A stretch of DNA of 35,428 nucleotides. It comes from Candidatus Moraniibacteriota bacterium. GTDB lineage: Bacteria; Patescibacteriota; Minisyncoccia; Moranbacterales; GCA-2747515. The stretch spans positions 1 to 35,428 of the forward strand of contig CAMZLB010000052.1 of assembly GCA_947311515.1 (NCBI GenBank), read 5' to 3'. Position 1 is the first letter of the stretch. Every line of letters begins with the position of its first letter. The position numbers and the translations under genes were made by a program. Under the pieces are notes generated by a model. That model was not told the origin of the DNA. It saw nothing but the letters and a program-made list of their open reading frames with translations, and ran no database searches. This document shows positions 19,509 to 28,272 of the stretch, one piece after another.

Positions 19509-20081
19509 TTATACTTCAAATCTATTACTTACTATGCTCCAGTTAATTGATTTCATAAATGTTTGTATATAGGAAGCTCTATCCATCTCATAATCAAGTA
19601 TATAAGCATGTTCAAATACATCCATGACTAATAAAGGCACTGTACCAACTAAATGACCTAAGTCATGTTCTCCAATCCAAATATTAAATAATTCATCAGA
19701 TTGTTTGTCATATAAAAATACAACCCATCCAATTCCTCTCATTTTACCAATAGCTTCAAAATCTTCTTGCCATTGATCGAAGTTACCATAAATCTCATTC
19801 AACTTCATGCCTAATTTAGAATTTTCCAGTAAATCAGTTGGATTAGAAGTTAGTCCATCAAAATATAATTCATGCATTCTCATACCATTCCATTCCCATC
19901 CTAACCTTCTTTGAGTCTCAGCATGTTCAGGTGTTCCAAATTCCAGAACATCTAGTTTATCGATTAATTTATTTGTATTTGCAACATATCCTTTATATAA
20001 GCCAAAATGATTATTTAAGAGAGACTTACTAAACCCAGATATACCCAGTAAATTAGTATAGTCTTTTTCTGTATAAGTCAT
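19509..20081 (-). CDS. Fe/Mn superoxide dismutase
   Basis: RRLGWEWNGMRMHELYF, GIGWVVFLYDKQSDELFN, LLVMDVFEHAYILDY (DVFEHAY metal motif). Confidence 0.92.
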   Translation of the reverse strand: MTYTEKDYTNLLGISGFSKSLLNNHFGLYKGYVANTNKLIDKLDVLEFGTPEHAETQRRLGWEWNGMRMHELYFDGLTSNPTDLLENSKLGMKLNEIYGNFDQWQEDFEAIGKMRGIGWVVFLYDKQSDELFNIWIGEHDLGHLVGTVPLLVMDVFEHAYILDYEMDRASYIQTFMKSINWSIVSNRFEV

Positions 20082-20082
20082 A

Positions 20083-20706
20083 TTAAATTTTATTTATTAA
20101 ATCAACTCCTGGAGTTAAAGTAGCTTTTCCTGGTTGCCAATTTGCAGGACATACTTTATCACCATGTTCCGCTACAAATTGAGCAGCTTTAATTTTTCTA
20201 ACAGTTTCAGATACATTTCTACCAATGCTATTATCATTTACTTCATAGGCCTTTAATATTCCATCAGGATCTACTATAAATGTGCCTCTGAGTGCTAGAC
20301 CTTCTTCTGGTAGGTAAATTCCACATGCTCTAGTTAGATTTCCAGTAGGATCTGCTCCCATAGGGAATCTTACTTGTCCTACAGCTTCGCTTTGATCATG
20401 CCAAGCTTTATGAGAAAAGGCTGTGTCTGTAGAAATACTTATAACTTCTGTATTCATTTCTTTTAATTCTTCGTAATGTTTAGCCATGTCTTCAATTTCT
20501 GTGGGACAAACAAATGTAAAATCAGCTGGATAAAAGAATAGTATCAGCCATTTTCCTCTATAATCAGATAAGTTTACTTTTTTTATTTCTCCATTTTGAT
20601 AAATTTCAATGGGCATATCTACAATGTGTTTTCCAATTACTGGTAGATCATTTTCGAAATAATAGTCTGAATGGTCCTCTTCTAATTCTTGTGTATGATT
20701 TGTCAT
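20083..20706 (-). CDS. ahpC: 2-Cys peroxiredoxin AhpC
   Basis: FFYPADFTFVCPTEIEDMAKHYEE peroxidatic Cys; second Cys in HGDKVCPANWQPG. Confidence 0.95.
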   Translation of the reverse strand: MTNHTQELEEDHSDYYFENDLPVIGKHIVDMPIEIYQNGEIKKVNLSDYRGKWLILFFYPADFTFVCPTEIEDMAKHYEELKEMNTEVISISTDTAFSHKAWHDQSEAVGQVRFPMGADPTGNLTRACGIYLPEEGLALRGTFIVDPDGILKAYEVNDNSIGRNVSETVRKIKAAQFVAEHGDKVCPANWQPGKATLTPGVDLINKI

Positions 20707-20855
20707 AGTTTTTAATTTAATTTATGTTACATTATTAATAATAAACTATATTATTTAATAGTCAATATTTTTTAGATTTCTATTTTATGTTGTATACTAT
20801 ATAAGTAAGCTGGTAGATTTTAAGCTTTGACTTTAATTAACATAATAAGAATAGA

Positions 20856-21854
20856 ATGAATAAAGAATTATTGAAAGAAGTGGCCAATAAAATGGTTGCT
20901 TCAGGAAAAGGAATACTTGCAATAGATGAGTCTCATGGAACATGTGAAAAAAGATTTGTAGCATTAAATGTTTCTTTTGAGGAGAAAAGTAGACAAAATT
21001 ATAGAGAATTGTTAGTTACAACCAAGGGAATAGAGGAAGCAGTTTCTGGATATATCTTATTTGATGAAACAATAAGACAAAAAACAACAGAAGGTGAAAA
21101 ATTTGTTGATATTCTATCAAAAAAAGGAATTTTATCTGGTATAAAAGTAGATAAAGGTGCAAAGGATTTAGCGTTATCAGATGGAGAAAAAGTTACGGAA
21201 GGACTTGATGGTTTAAGAGAACGACTTGTAGAATATAAAGAGTTAGGAGCTTCTTTTGCGAAATGGCGTGCAGTTATAATAATAGATGAACAAAATAATT
21301 TACCAACAAATTCCTGCATAGTTTCAAATACTCACGCACTTGCGAGATACGCTGCTTTATGTCAAGAAGTTGGAATAGTTCCAATGGTAGAACCTGAAAT
21401 ATTATTAGATGGAAATCATTCTATAGAATTATGCAGGGAAGTTAGTGAAAAGACTTGGATTGAATTATTTAAGCAATTAGAACTTTTGAATGTATATTTA
21501 CCAGGTACAATTTTGAAAACTTCCATGATTTTGCCAGGAATAAATAATAAAAATCAGGCTTCAGATGAAATAATTGCAAAAGAAACTATTGAAAGTTTTA
21601 AGAAAGTTGTACCAAAAGATCTTGCTGGTATCGTATTTTTGTCAGGTGGACAAACCGCAGAGGAATCAACAAATAGACTTGCAAAAATGAATGAATTATA
21701 TAACGATTTACCTTGGCCAGTATCATTTTCGTATGGAAGAGGAATACAGCAACCAGCGTTAGAACTTTGGGCAAAGGATGCGAAAAAAAATTATAAATTA
21801 GCACAACAAGCACTTCTAGAAAGAGCAATAGCAAATGGAAGAGTTGTTAAATAA
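20856..21854 (+). CDS. class I fructose-bisphosphate aldolase
   Basis: GKGILAIDES, GILSGIKVDKG, FAKWRAV, VPMVEPEIL, FLSGGQTAEEST, SFSYGRGIQQPAL. Confidence 0.96.
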   Translation: MNKELLKEVANKMVASGKGILAIDESHGTCEKRFVALNVSFEEKSRQNYRELLVTTKGIEEAVSGYILFDETIRQKTTEGEKFVDILSKKGILSGIKVDKGAKDLALSDGEKVTEGLDGLRERLVEYKELGASFAKWRAVIIIDEQNNLPTNSCIVSNTHALARYAALCQEVGIVPMVEPEILLDGNHSIELCREVSEKTWIELFKQLELLNVYLPGTILKTSMILPGINNKNQASDEIIAKETIESFKKVVPKDLAGIVFLSGGQTAEESTNRLAKMNELYNDLPWPVSFSYGRGIQQPALELWAKDAKKNYKLAQQALLERAIANGRVVK

Positions 21855-21859
21855 AAATT

Positions 21860-22066
21860 ATGGAATTAAAGGAGATAAAACAAATACTACAAAATCAAGA
21901 AAAGAAAATCGACTCTATGGCTAAGGATCTACATAGAATTAAGCAATTTTTTCTGTGGTCTTTTGTTGCAACTATAGTTACATTTGTTCTTCCTATGATA
22001 GGAGCTGTAATATTTATACCAATAATGTTAAAATCATACTTAGGAGCTTTTGATGGACTACTCTAA
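21860..22066 (+). CDS. small membrane protein, hypothetical
   Basis: 68 aa, basic coiled N-terminus plus one hydrophobic segment; starts 6 bp after the aldolase stop. Confidence 0.65.
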   Translation: MELKEIKQILQNQEKKIDSMAKDLHRIKQFFLWSFVATIVTFVLPMIGAVIFIPIMLKSYLGAFDGLL

Positions 22067-22075
22067 TGAGAGAAT

Positions 22076-22107
22076 AAAAAACACGACATTTTTTGTCCTG
22101 TTTTTTA
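22076..22107. terminator. bidirectional terminator between convergent genes
   Basis: aaaaaacacgaca-ttttt-tgtcctgtttttt, 12 of 13 paired. Confidence 0.75.
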
Positions 22108-22117
22108 TTTGACTTTA

Positions 22118-22999
22118 TTAAAATAAATTAAATAAAATTAAACTAGATATAGCACTATATAGAAAAGTTATTATAAAAATAAGTATTAATAAGCTAGAAG
22201 TTTTTGCTATATATTTAAGTTTTATTTTTACATTCAATACGAGAAAACAAGCGATACCAGAAATTGTAGATAGTAACCATAAAGATTTTAAATTTATTAG
22301 TATAGCACTAACTAAAAAAGAAATAAATAAATTAATTCCAATTATTTTTCTTGATTTATTCATTCCAAATAGTACAGGTATGGTTTTTATGTTGGCATAC
22401 TTATCTCCAGTGTAATCTTTTAAATCTTTTAAGGGTAAAGATAATGTATAACCTATTAACATTGATAATATAAAATCTAAAGGAATATATTTTAAATTAA
22501 TTAAATTGTCAAATGATGATAAAAATCCAATTATAATAATTAAAATTGAAGCACATGATGCAATAAAGGTTGCAACTAGTGGTATTTTCTTTAATCTTAA
22601 AGGATTCATATTATATATCCATGATAAACCATGATAACATGATATTAATATTAAAGTATTTTTAGAAATTAAAGCTGATAACAATAATGAAGTTATGAAT
22701 AGCAAAAAACCATAGATCAAACTTTGTTTAATAGTTAAAATACCCTTAGGTAAAGGTCTATGAGGATTTGAAATTTTATCAATTTCAATATCAGCTACAT
22801 CATTAAAAAAAACAGTACTAATCCAAGAAATAATTACTATTATACTTAATAATATTGTTGAATAAATATTTGGTAATTGAGTATTTGGTATATAAATATA
22901 TGAAAAGCCTATTCCAATAAACAAAAGTCCTATATGATATATAATTTGCAAAAAACGAAAATTTAAAATAAGTTCAAATATTTTAGGTTTTTTATTCAT
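22118..22999 (-). CDS. UbiA-family prenyltransferase
   Basis: NDVADIEIDKISNPHRPLPKG and DLKDYTGDKYANIKTIPVLFG Asp-rich motifs; multiple TM helices. Confidence 0.88.
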   Translation of the reverse strand: MNKKPKIFELILNFRFLQIIYHIGLLFIGIGFSYIYIPNTQLPNIYSTILLSIIVIISWISTVFFNDVADIEIDKISNPHRPLPKGILTIKQSLIYGFLLFITSLLLSALISKNTLILISCYHGLSWIYNMNPLRLKKIPLVATFIASCASILIIIIGFLSSFDNLINLKYIPLDFILSMLIGYTLSLPLKDLKDYTGDKYANIKTIPVLFGMNKSRKIIGINLFISFLVSAILINLKSLWLLSTISGIACFLVLNVKIKLKYIAKTSSLLILIFIITFLYSAISSLILFNLF

Positions 23000-23097
23000 G
23001 AAACATTATTAAAATAATAAATATTCTATTCAAAAGTTTATTATAATTATACTTCATAGAAGAGGTAACGACAATTTTTTTATGTTACAATAAATAT

Positions 23098-25257
23098 ATG
23101 ACAAATTTACTTAAAGGACTAAATACACCACAAAAAGATGCTGTAAAAGCAAATAAGGGTCCTTTTTTGGTTATCGCTGGTGCAGGTTCAGGTAAGACAA
23201 CAGCTCTTACAAGAAGAGTTGCTTATTTGATATTGGAGAGAAAAGTATATCCGCACAATATATTAGCAGTGACTTTTACAAATAAAGCTGCAAAGGAAAT
23301 GAAGCAGAGAATCTCAGGTTTAATTGGAATCGATAATATGGTTCCTCTTGTAGGCACATTTCATAGTGTGTGTGTAAAAATTTTGAGAAATAACATATCA
23401 AATTTACATTATAGTTCAGATTTCACTATTTTAGATACTCAAGATACACAAGCTATAATAAGAAAGAAAATAAAAGAACTTAAATTACCATCAAAAAAAA
23501 TTACACCAAGAATGGTATTGAATAAAATATCTCATGCAAAGAATTTATTACTAACTCCAAAAGACATAGCGTTACAAGTTAAAGATAACTATGATAAAGA
23601 CATAGCAAATATTTACGATAAATATCAAGAATATCTATTTAAATCAAATTCTTTGGATTTTGATGATTTAATTAGATTAACGATTAAATTATTTAAACAG
23701 TTTCCAGAAATTTTAGAATCTTATCAAGAACGGTTTAAATACATATTAGTAGATGAGTATCAAGATACTAATTATGCACAATATACTTTTATAAATTTAC
23801 TTGCTAAAAATCATAAAAATATATTTGTAGTTGGTGATGATTGGCAAAGTATTTATAAATGGAGGGGTGCAGATATTAATAATATTTTAGATTTTGAAAA
23901 AGATTATTCAGGAGCTAAAATTATCAAACTTGAGCAAAATTATAGATCTACTCAAATTATATTAGATGCCGCATACTATGTAATAAAAGAAAATAATAAA
24001 AGAACAAATAAAAAAATTTGGACGAATCAAAGGGAGGGTCAAAAAATTATAGTTTTTGAAGCAAGTAATGAATCTCAAGAAGCTGCTTATATTTCAAAAA
24101 AAATATTGGAATATGTGGAAGATAATAAAAAAACATTTAATGATTTTGTTGTTCTATATAGAACAAATGCACAATCCAGAGTTATAGAGGAATATTTTTT
24201 AAAAAATGATATACCATATAGAATTGTGGGCGGTATTAAATTTTATGCTCGTAAAGAGATAAAAGATATTATTGCATATTTAAAATTAATAAAAAATCCA
24301 TATGATCAAACATCTCTTTTTCGTATTTTGGATGCAGTAAAAATAGGAATAGGGGAAAAAACTATAAATAAATGGATTATAGGAGCTAATAGATATAATA
24401 TGGATTTTATAACTTTTGCATTAAGTGAAAAGTTGGGAGAGTTTATAACAGTAAGTAGCAGAAGACAAAAAATAAAATATTTTTCACTCTTTATAAGAGA
24501 TATTAAAAAAAATAATATAGATTTAGATGTGTCTTTATTAATTCGTCATGTCTATGATAATAGTGGTTATAAATCTATCATAATGGATGGTACAGAAGAG
24601 GGAAATATTCGAGATGAAAATATCAAAGAATTATTATCTGTTTCTTCTAAGTATAAAAATATGGATAATCAACTCAATTTATTTTTAGAAGAAGTGGCAT
24701 TAGCTAGTGATTCAGATACTATTTTGGAAAATTTAGATAATGTTCATCTTATGACGTTACATAGTGCAAAAGGATTGGAGTTTCCTATAGTATTCATAAT
24801 AGGATTAGAAGAAGGATTACTTCCGCATGTAAATTCTATAAAAAATGAATCTGAGTTAGAAGAAGAAAGAAGGTTAATGTATGTGGGTATCACAAGAGCT
24901 AAAGAAGAAGTATTTTTATTATATGCTAACCAAAGAATGTTATTTGGTAACTTTAAGATAAATCTACCAAGTAGATTTATAAATGACATACCAAGTAAGT
25001 TGATAGAAAAAGATATAGCAAGAGGCTCTATGATTTTACTTGGTAATACAAAGAAAAAAGAAAGCAATATTAAGGATATTTATAAAATCCCAAAGGAAAA
25101 CCAAACTAACATAAAAAAAGGAATGAAGGTTATACATGCACAATTCGGTATAGGAGTTGTTCTTTATGTTGATAAGGATACCGTAAGTATCATATTTAAA
25201 GGTAAGGCAATCAAAAAGTTATCCAGGACTTATGCACAACTTACAATTGCTGAATAG
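23098..25257 (+). CDS. UvrD/PcrA-type superfamily 1 DNA helicase
   Basis: LNTPQKDAVKANKGPFLVIAGAGSGKTTALTRRVAYL, VDEYQDTNYAQY, GDDWQSIYKWRGAD, LMTLHSAKGLEFPIVFIIGLEEGLLPH. Confidence 0.96.
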   Translation: MTNLLKGLNTPQKDAVKANKGPFLVIAGAGSGKTTALTRRVAYLILERKVYPHNILAVTFTNKAAKEMKQRISGLIGIDNMVPLVGTFHSVCVKILRNNISNLHYSSDFTILDTQDTQAIIRKKIKELKLPSKKITPRMVLNKISHAKNLLLTPKDIALQVKDNYDKDIANIYDKYQEYLFKSNSLDFDDLIRLTIKLFKQFPEILESYQERFKYILVDEYQDTNYAQYTFINLLAKNHKNIFVVGDDWQSIYKWRGADINNILDFEKDYSGAKIIKLEQNYRSTQIILDAAYYVIKENNKRTNKKIWTNQREGQKIIVFEASNESQEAAYISKKILEYVEDNKKTFNDFVVLYRTNAQSRVIEEYFLKNDIPYRIVGGIKFYARKEIKDIIAYLKLIKNPYDQTSLFRILDAVKIGIGEKTINKWIIGANRYNMDFITFALSEKLGEFITVSSRRQKIKYFSLFIRDIKKNNIDLDVSLLIRHVYDNSGYKSIIMDGTEEGNIRDENIKELLSVSSKYKNMDNQLNLFLEEVALASDSDTILENLDNVHLMTLHSAKGLEFPIVFIIGLEEGLLPHVNSIKNESELEEERRLMYVGITRAKEEVFLLYANQRMLFGNFKINLPSRFINDIPSKLIEKDIARGSMILLGNTKKKESNIKDIYKIPKENQTNIKKGMKVIHAQFGIGVVLYVDKDTVSIIFKGKAIKKLSRTYAQLTIAE

Positions 25258-25402
25258 TGCTATTGTAGGTGTGTATAACCTGTGGATATGTGTACAACTT
25301 GTGGATAAGTATTATTATAAATGTTAATTAAATTTTCTTTTTTTATTCTAAAAATATAATTTTGAAAATATGGATATTTTAAATTCTTATTCAAACCATC
25401 TC

Positions 25403-25428
25403 AAAAGCCCTTAGATAAGGGTTTTTTC
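25403..25428 (+). terminator. rho-independent terminator
   Basis: aaaagccctt-agat-aagggtttttt. Confidence 0.75.
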
Positions 25429-25439
25429 TATGCTATAAT

Positions 25440-25468
25440 TTGACCTTAATTATTTTACTTGGTATAAT
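25440..25468 (+). promoter_or_regulatory. near-consensus sigma70 promoter
   Basis: TTGACC 25440-25445, 17-bp spacer, TATAAT 25463-25468; no ORF follows. Confidence 0.75.
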
Positions 25469-25474
25469 GTATTT

Positions 25475-25700
25475 AGAAGGTTGAGGGAGAAGAGAAAAAA
25501 ACAGCCAAAGTTATGCACATTAACATCATTGCTACTGACAGAGGAAGAGTTTCCAATCATATTTTCCCCCTATTTATGATTGGAAACCCTTCCCCTGTCT
25601 CATAAGAGAGGTTAACATACCACTCTTCGTGAAGAATTTTCTTAAGAGGTTAGCTAGTCAGTTGTGACTACTAAATCATAAGATATTCCTAGTCTTCACA
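25475..25700 (+). ncRNA. candidate structured non-coding RNA (~220 nt), family unassigned
   Basis: Strong promoter upstream; 24-nt stem 25537-25560/25576-25599 with only 2 A-C mismatches; hairpin 25655-25660/25665-25670; closing stem 25476-25485/25688-25697; no ORF. Confidence 0.6.
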
Positions 25701-25722
25701 AACAAAAAAACAAAAATAAAAA

Positions 25723-25760
25723 TATATCACTTATTTTTTCTAAAAAAAATAAGTGATATA
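25723..25760. terminator. perfect 17-bp inverted repeat, possible AT-rich terminator of the candidate ncRNA
   Basis: tatatcacttatttttt-ctaa-aaaaaataagtgatata. Confidence 0.5.
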
Positions 25761-25823
25761 CTAATGAAATAAAAACAAAAAATAAAAGAGTTTAGAAATA
25801 ATAGTTCTTTCAGATAAAAAAAG

Positions 25824-26160
25824 GGGGGCTAAATGCCATGAGACGGAGGTAAGAAGTAGCAATAGGAATATGCGAAAAATTAACAACAAGCATGCAAAAA
25901 AGAGGCATGTAATAGTATGTACGGAAATCACATATGATTTTCTAAACTAGTATGAATAAATTGAATTGATTGTTTTTTCACCCGGAAATAAGAAGTTTAA
26001 AAAGTTCAAAAAGTTTAAAGAATTTATGTTCGGTGCATACGCACTATGCCGGGCGCTTGCCCATACAACGATTAGGGGCCATTAGCGCCCGGTGAACAAC
26101 CATCCTTAGATATATTTCGAGGAAATGATTCATCGGTAGATATTTGAAGGTGTGTTTTTC
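25824..26160 (+). ncRNA. second candidate structured RNA/DNA element, family unassigned
   Basis: GC-rich island in AT-rich surroundings; stem ccgggcgct/agcgcccgg (26049-26057/26084-26092), hairpin gtgc-atac-gcac, outer gttc/gaac; upstream hairpins catgc..gcatg and aaatca-cata-tgattt. No coding potential seen. Confidence 0.4.
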
Positions 26161-26332
26161 TAAAATGATTTAATTTTTGTTAAATAGGTCATTTATTATT
26201 ATAGGTATAAGTATGCTATACATTATACTATTTATAATTTTTATATAAAAAATCACCAAAGAAAATTGTAAAAAAATAGATATTAGTACAAATATCCTAG
26301 CAAAATTTTCATATTATAGGATATAATTTTTT

Positions 26333-26692
26333 ATGGATAAGTATAAGTTTAAATTATTTAATCTTTGTAAAGTCTAGAATAGAAGATTTCATAAAAGTAA
26401 AGAAAGGTTATTATTTTTTTGCATTGTCTAAATATCGTGGATATATAGAATATAGGCATGTAGATTTTTTGATATGTGATAAAAAAACTAGTTATTGAGT
26501 TAGATGGATACTCTCATAATTTTAAAAAACAGAGATAGTATACTTAATAAAACATACAAAATTGTAAATTTATCAGTTATTCATATTGTAGTGCATGATA
26601 TAAATAATAAAAAGCACTTAGAATATGTTTATGGAAAAATATTCAGATTTAAAGTAGTATCTATTCTTAAATATTTTGAAGATTTCAGTTGA
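26333..26692 (+). pseudogene. frameshifted DUF2726-like (nuclease-fold) gene remnant
   Basis: Conceptual reading across three frameshifts: MDKYKFKLFNLCKV / SRIEDFIKVKKGYYFFALSKYRGYIEYRHVDFLICDKK / LVIELDGYSHNFKKQR / DSILNKTYKIVNLSVIHI...; the 26504-26692 ORF is its 3' fragment. Confidence 0.65.
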
Positions 26693-26718
26693 CATGATAT
26701 TATGTATTTAAGTATACT
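26689..26718 (+). promoter_or_regulatory. putative ilvC promoter
   Basis: TTGACA 26689-26694, 18-bp spacer, TATACT 26713-26718, 30 bp before the ATG. Confidence 0.55.
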
Positions 26719-26748
26719 TAGGTACATGTAACAAATTAAAACTATTTT

Positions 26749-28200
26749 ATGAAAAATAAAATAAAGTCTTCAATTTTTGATATAAAAGATTTAGTTGTTC
26801 CTGGAGAAAATGAACAAATTGTAGTTGGAGGAAGAGATAAGTTTGAAATTGCCATAGAAGCATTAAAAAAAGCTAATATAAAAAAAATTGGAGTAATTGG
26901 TTGGGGATCGCAGGGTCCGGCACAATCTCAAAATTTAAAAGATTCTTTAGATAATACGGATATTGAAGTTACTATAGGACTCAGAAAAGGTAGTTCTTCA
27001 TGGGATAAAGTTGAAGAAGTTGGGCTTAAGGTGGATGAAATGTATAAAGTTTTATCGGAATCAGATTTAAATATCTTACTTATAAGTGATGCAGCTCAGG
27101 CTGATAATTATAAAGAAATATTTAAAAATCTTAAATCAGGTTCAACGCTCGGACTTTCACATGGCTTTTTACTTGGACATTTGCAAAATGTAGGTGATAA
27201 ATTTCCAGATGATATAAATATAATAGGTGTATGTCCAAAAGGCATGGGTCCTTCAGTTAGAAGATTATATGAGCAAGGAAAAGAGGTCAATGGCGCTGGA
27301 ATAAATAGTTCATTTGCTGTTGAAAAAGATATAGATGGAAAAGCTACAGATATAGCACTTGCTTGGTCTATTTTAATAGGGTCTCCTTATATATTTAAAA
27401 CCACACTTGAAGATGAATTTAAATCAGATATTTATGGGGAAAGAAGTATTCTTTTGGGAGCAGTTCATGGAATGGTAGAAGCACTTTATCAAAAAAGAAC
27501 AGTAGAAGAAGATGAAAAAGACGTATATAGAGAGACAGTGGTAAATATAACAGGTCCAATAAGTAGGAAAATATCTAAAGAAGGTATAGAGTCTATTTTT
27601 AAGGAGTTTGAAGGAAATGATGTTTTTTATAAGTCTTTAAATGCTAGTTATAAAGAATGTTATCCATTATTAGAAGAAATATATGATGAGGTATCAAGTG
27701 GTAATGAGATACGAGGTGTTATTTTAGCAGGTAGGAGGAAGCAAATATTTGTTCCTGAGTTAATTGATAAAACTCCAATGTGGAGAGTTGGTGAAGTTGT
27801 TAGGAAGAGTAAAGATAATGGAGATAATTATGAGATAGTTGCGGAAACTTCAGGATTTTATGTGGGCGTAATGATGGCTCAAATTGATGTTCTTAAGAAA
27901 AATAAACATTCTTGGAGTGAAATTGTAAATGAATCTATAATAGAAGCAGTTGATTCACTTAATCCATATATGCACGCAAGAGGCATTGATTATATGGTTG
28001 ATAATTGCTCTAGAACTGCTAGATTAGGCTCTAGAAAATGGGGACCAAGATTTAGGGCATGTATAGAAGTAGCAATCTATGATGTTAAATATGATGAATT
28101 TGATATTGAATTGATAGATAGACTCAGAAACCACGATGTTCATTCAGCTTTAAAATCATGTGGAGAATTGAGACCATCAGTGGATATATTTGTAGAATAG
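26749..28200 (+). CDS. ilvC: ketol-acid reductoisomerase, long (class II, plant-type) form
   Basis: KKIGVIGWGSQGPAQSQNLKDSL, LLISDAAQADNYKEIF, GLSHGFLLGHLQ, VCPKGMGPSVRRLY, YMHARGIDYMVDNCSRTARLGSRKWGPRF. Confidence 0.95.
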   Translation: MKNKIKSSIFDIKDLVVPGENEQIVVGGRDKFEIAIEALKKANIKKIGVIGWGSQGPAQSQNLKDSLDNTDIEVTIGLRKGSSSWDKVEEVGLKVDEMYKVLSESDLNILLISDAAQADNYKEIFKNLKSGSTLGLSHGFLLGHLQNVGDKFPDDINIIGVCPKGMGPSVRRLYEQGKEVNGAGINSSFAVEKDIDGKATDIALAWSILIGSPYIFKTTLEDEFKSDIYGERSILLGAVHGMVEALYQKRTVEEDEKDVYRETVVNITGPISRKISKEGIESIFKEFEGNDVFYKSLNASYKECYPLLEEIYDEVSSGNEIRGVILAGRRKQIFVPELIDKTPMWRVGEVVRKSKDNGDNYEIVAETSGFYVGVMMAQIDVLKKNKHSWSEIVNESIIEAVDSLNPYMHARGIDYMVDNCSRTARLGSRKWGPRFRACIEVAIYDVKYDEFDIELIDRLRNHDVHSALKSCGELRPSVDIFVE

Positions 28201-28220
28201 TGTAAATAAAAAACTGTACA

Positions 28221-28262
28221 AAAACCAAAAAGCTACTAAATTTTAGTAGCTTTTTGGTTTTT
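28221..28262. terminator. bidirectional terminator between convergent genes
   Basis: aaaaccaaaaagctactaaa/ttttagtagctttttggttt inverted repeat. Confidence 0.8.
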
Positions 28263-28272
28263 GTATAAATAG

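Larger units (their letters stand above)
25219..25519. promoter_or_regulatory. cluster of DnaA-box-like 9-mers
   Basis: Exact TTATNCACA: 25230-25238(+), 25270-25278(-), 25300-25308(-), 25511-25519(+). Near matches: 25219-25227(+), 25281-25289(-), 25289-25297(-). Confidence 0.55.

Noticed and set aside
25475-26160. tmRNA or RNase P RNA
   Set aside because: No tRNA-like T-arm/acceptor 3' end for tmRNA, and no GAGGAAAGTCC...ACAGAA core for RNase P. Kept as unassigned candidates.
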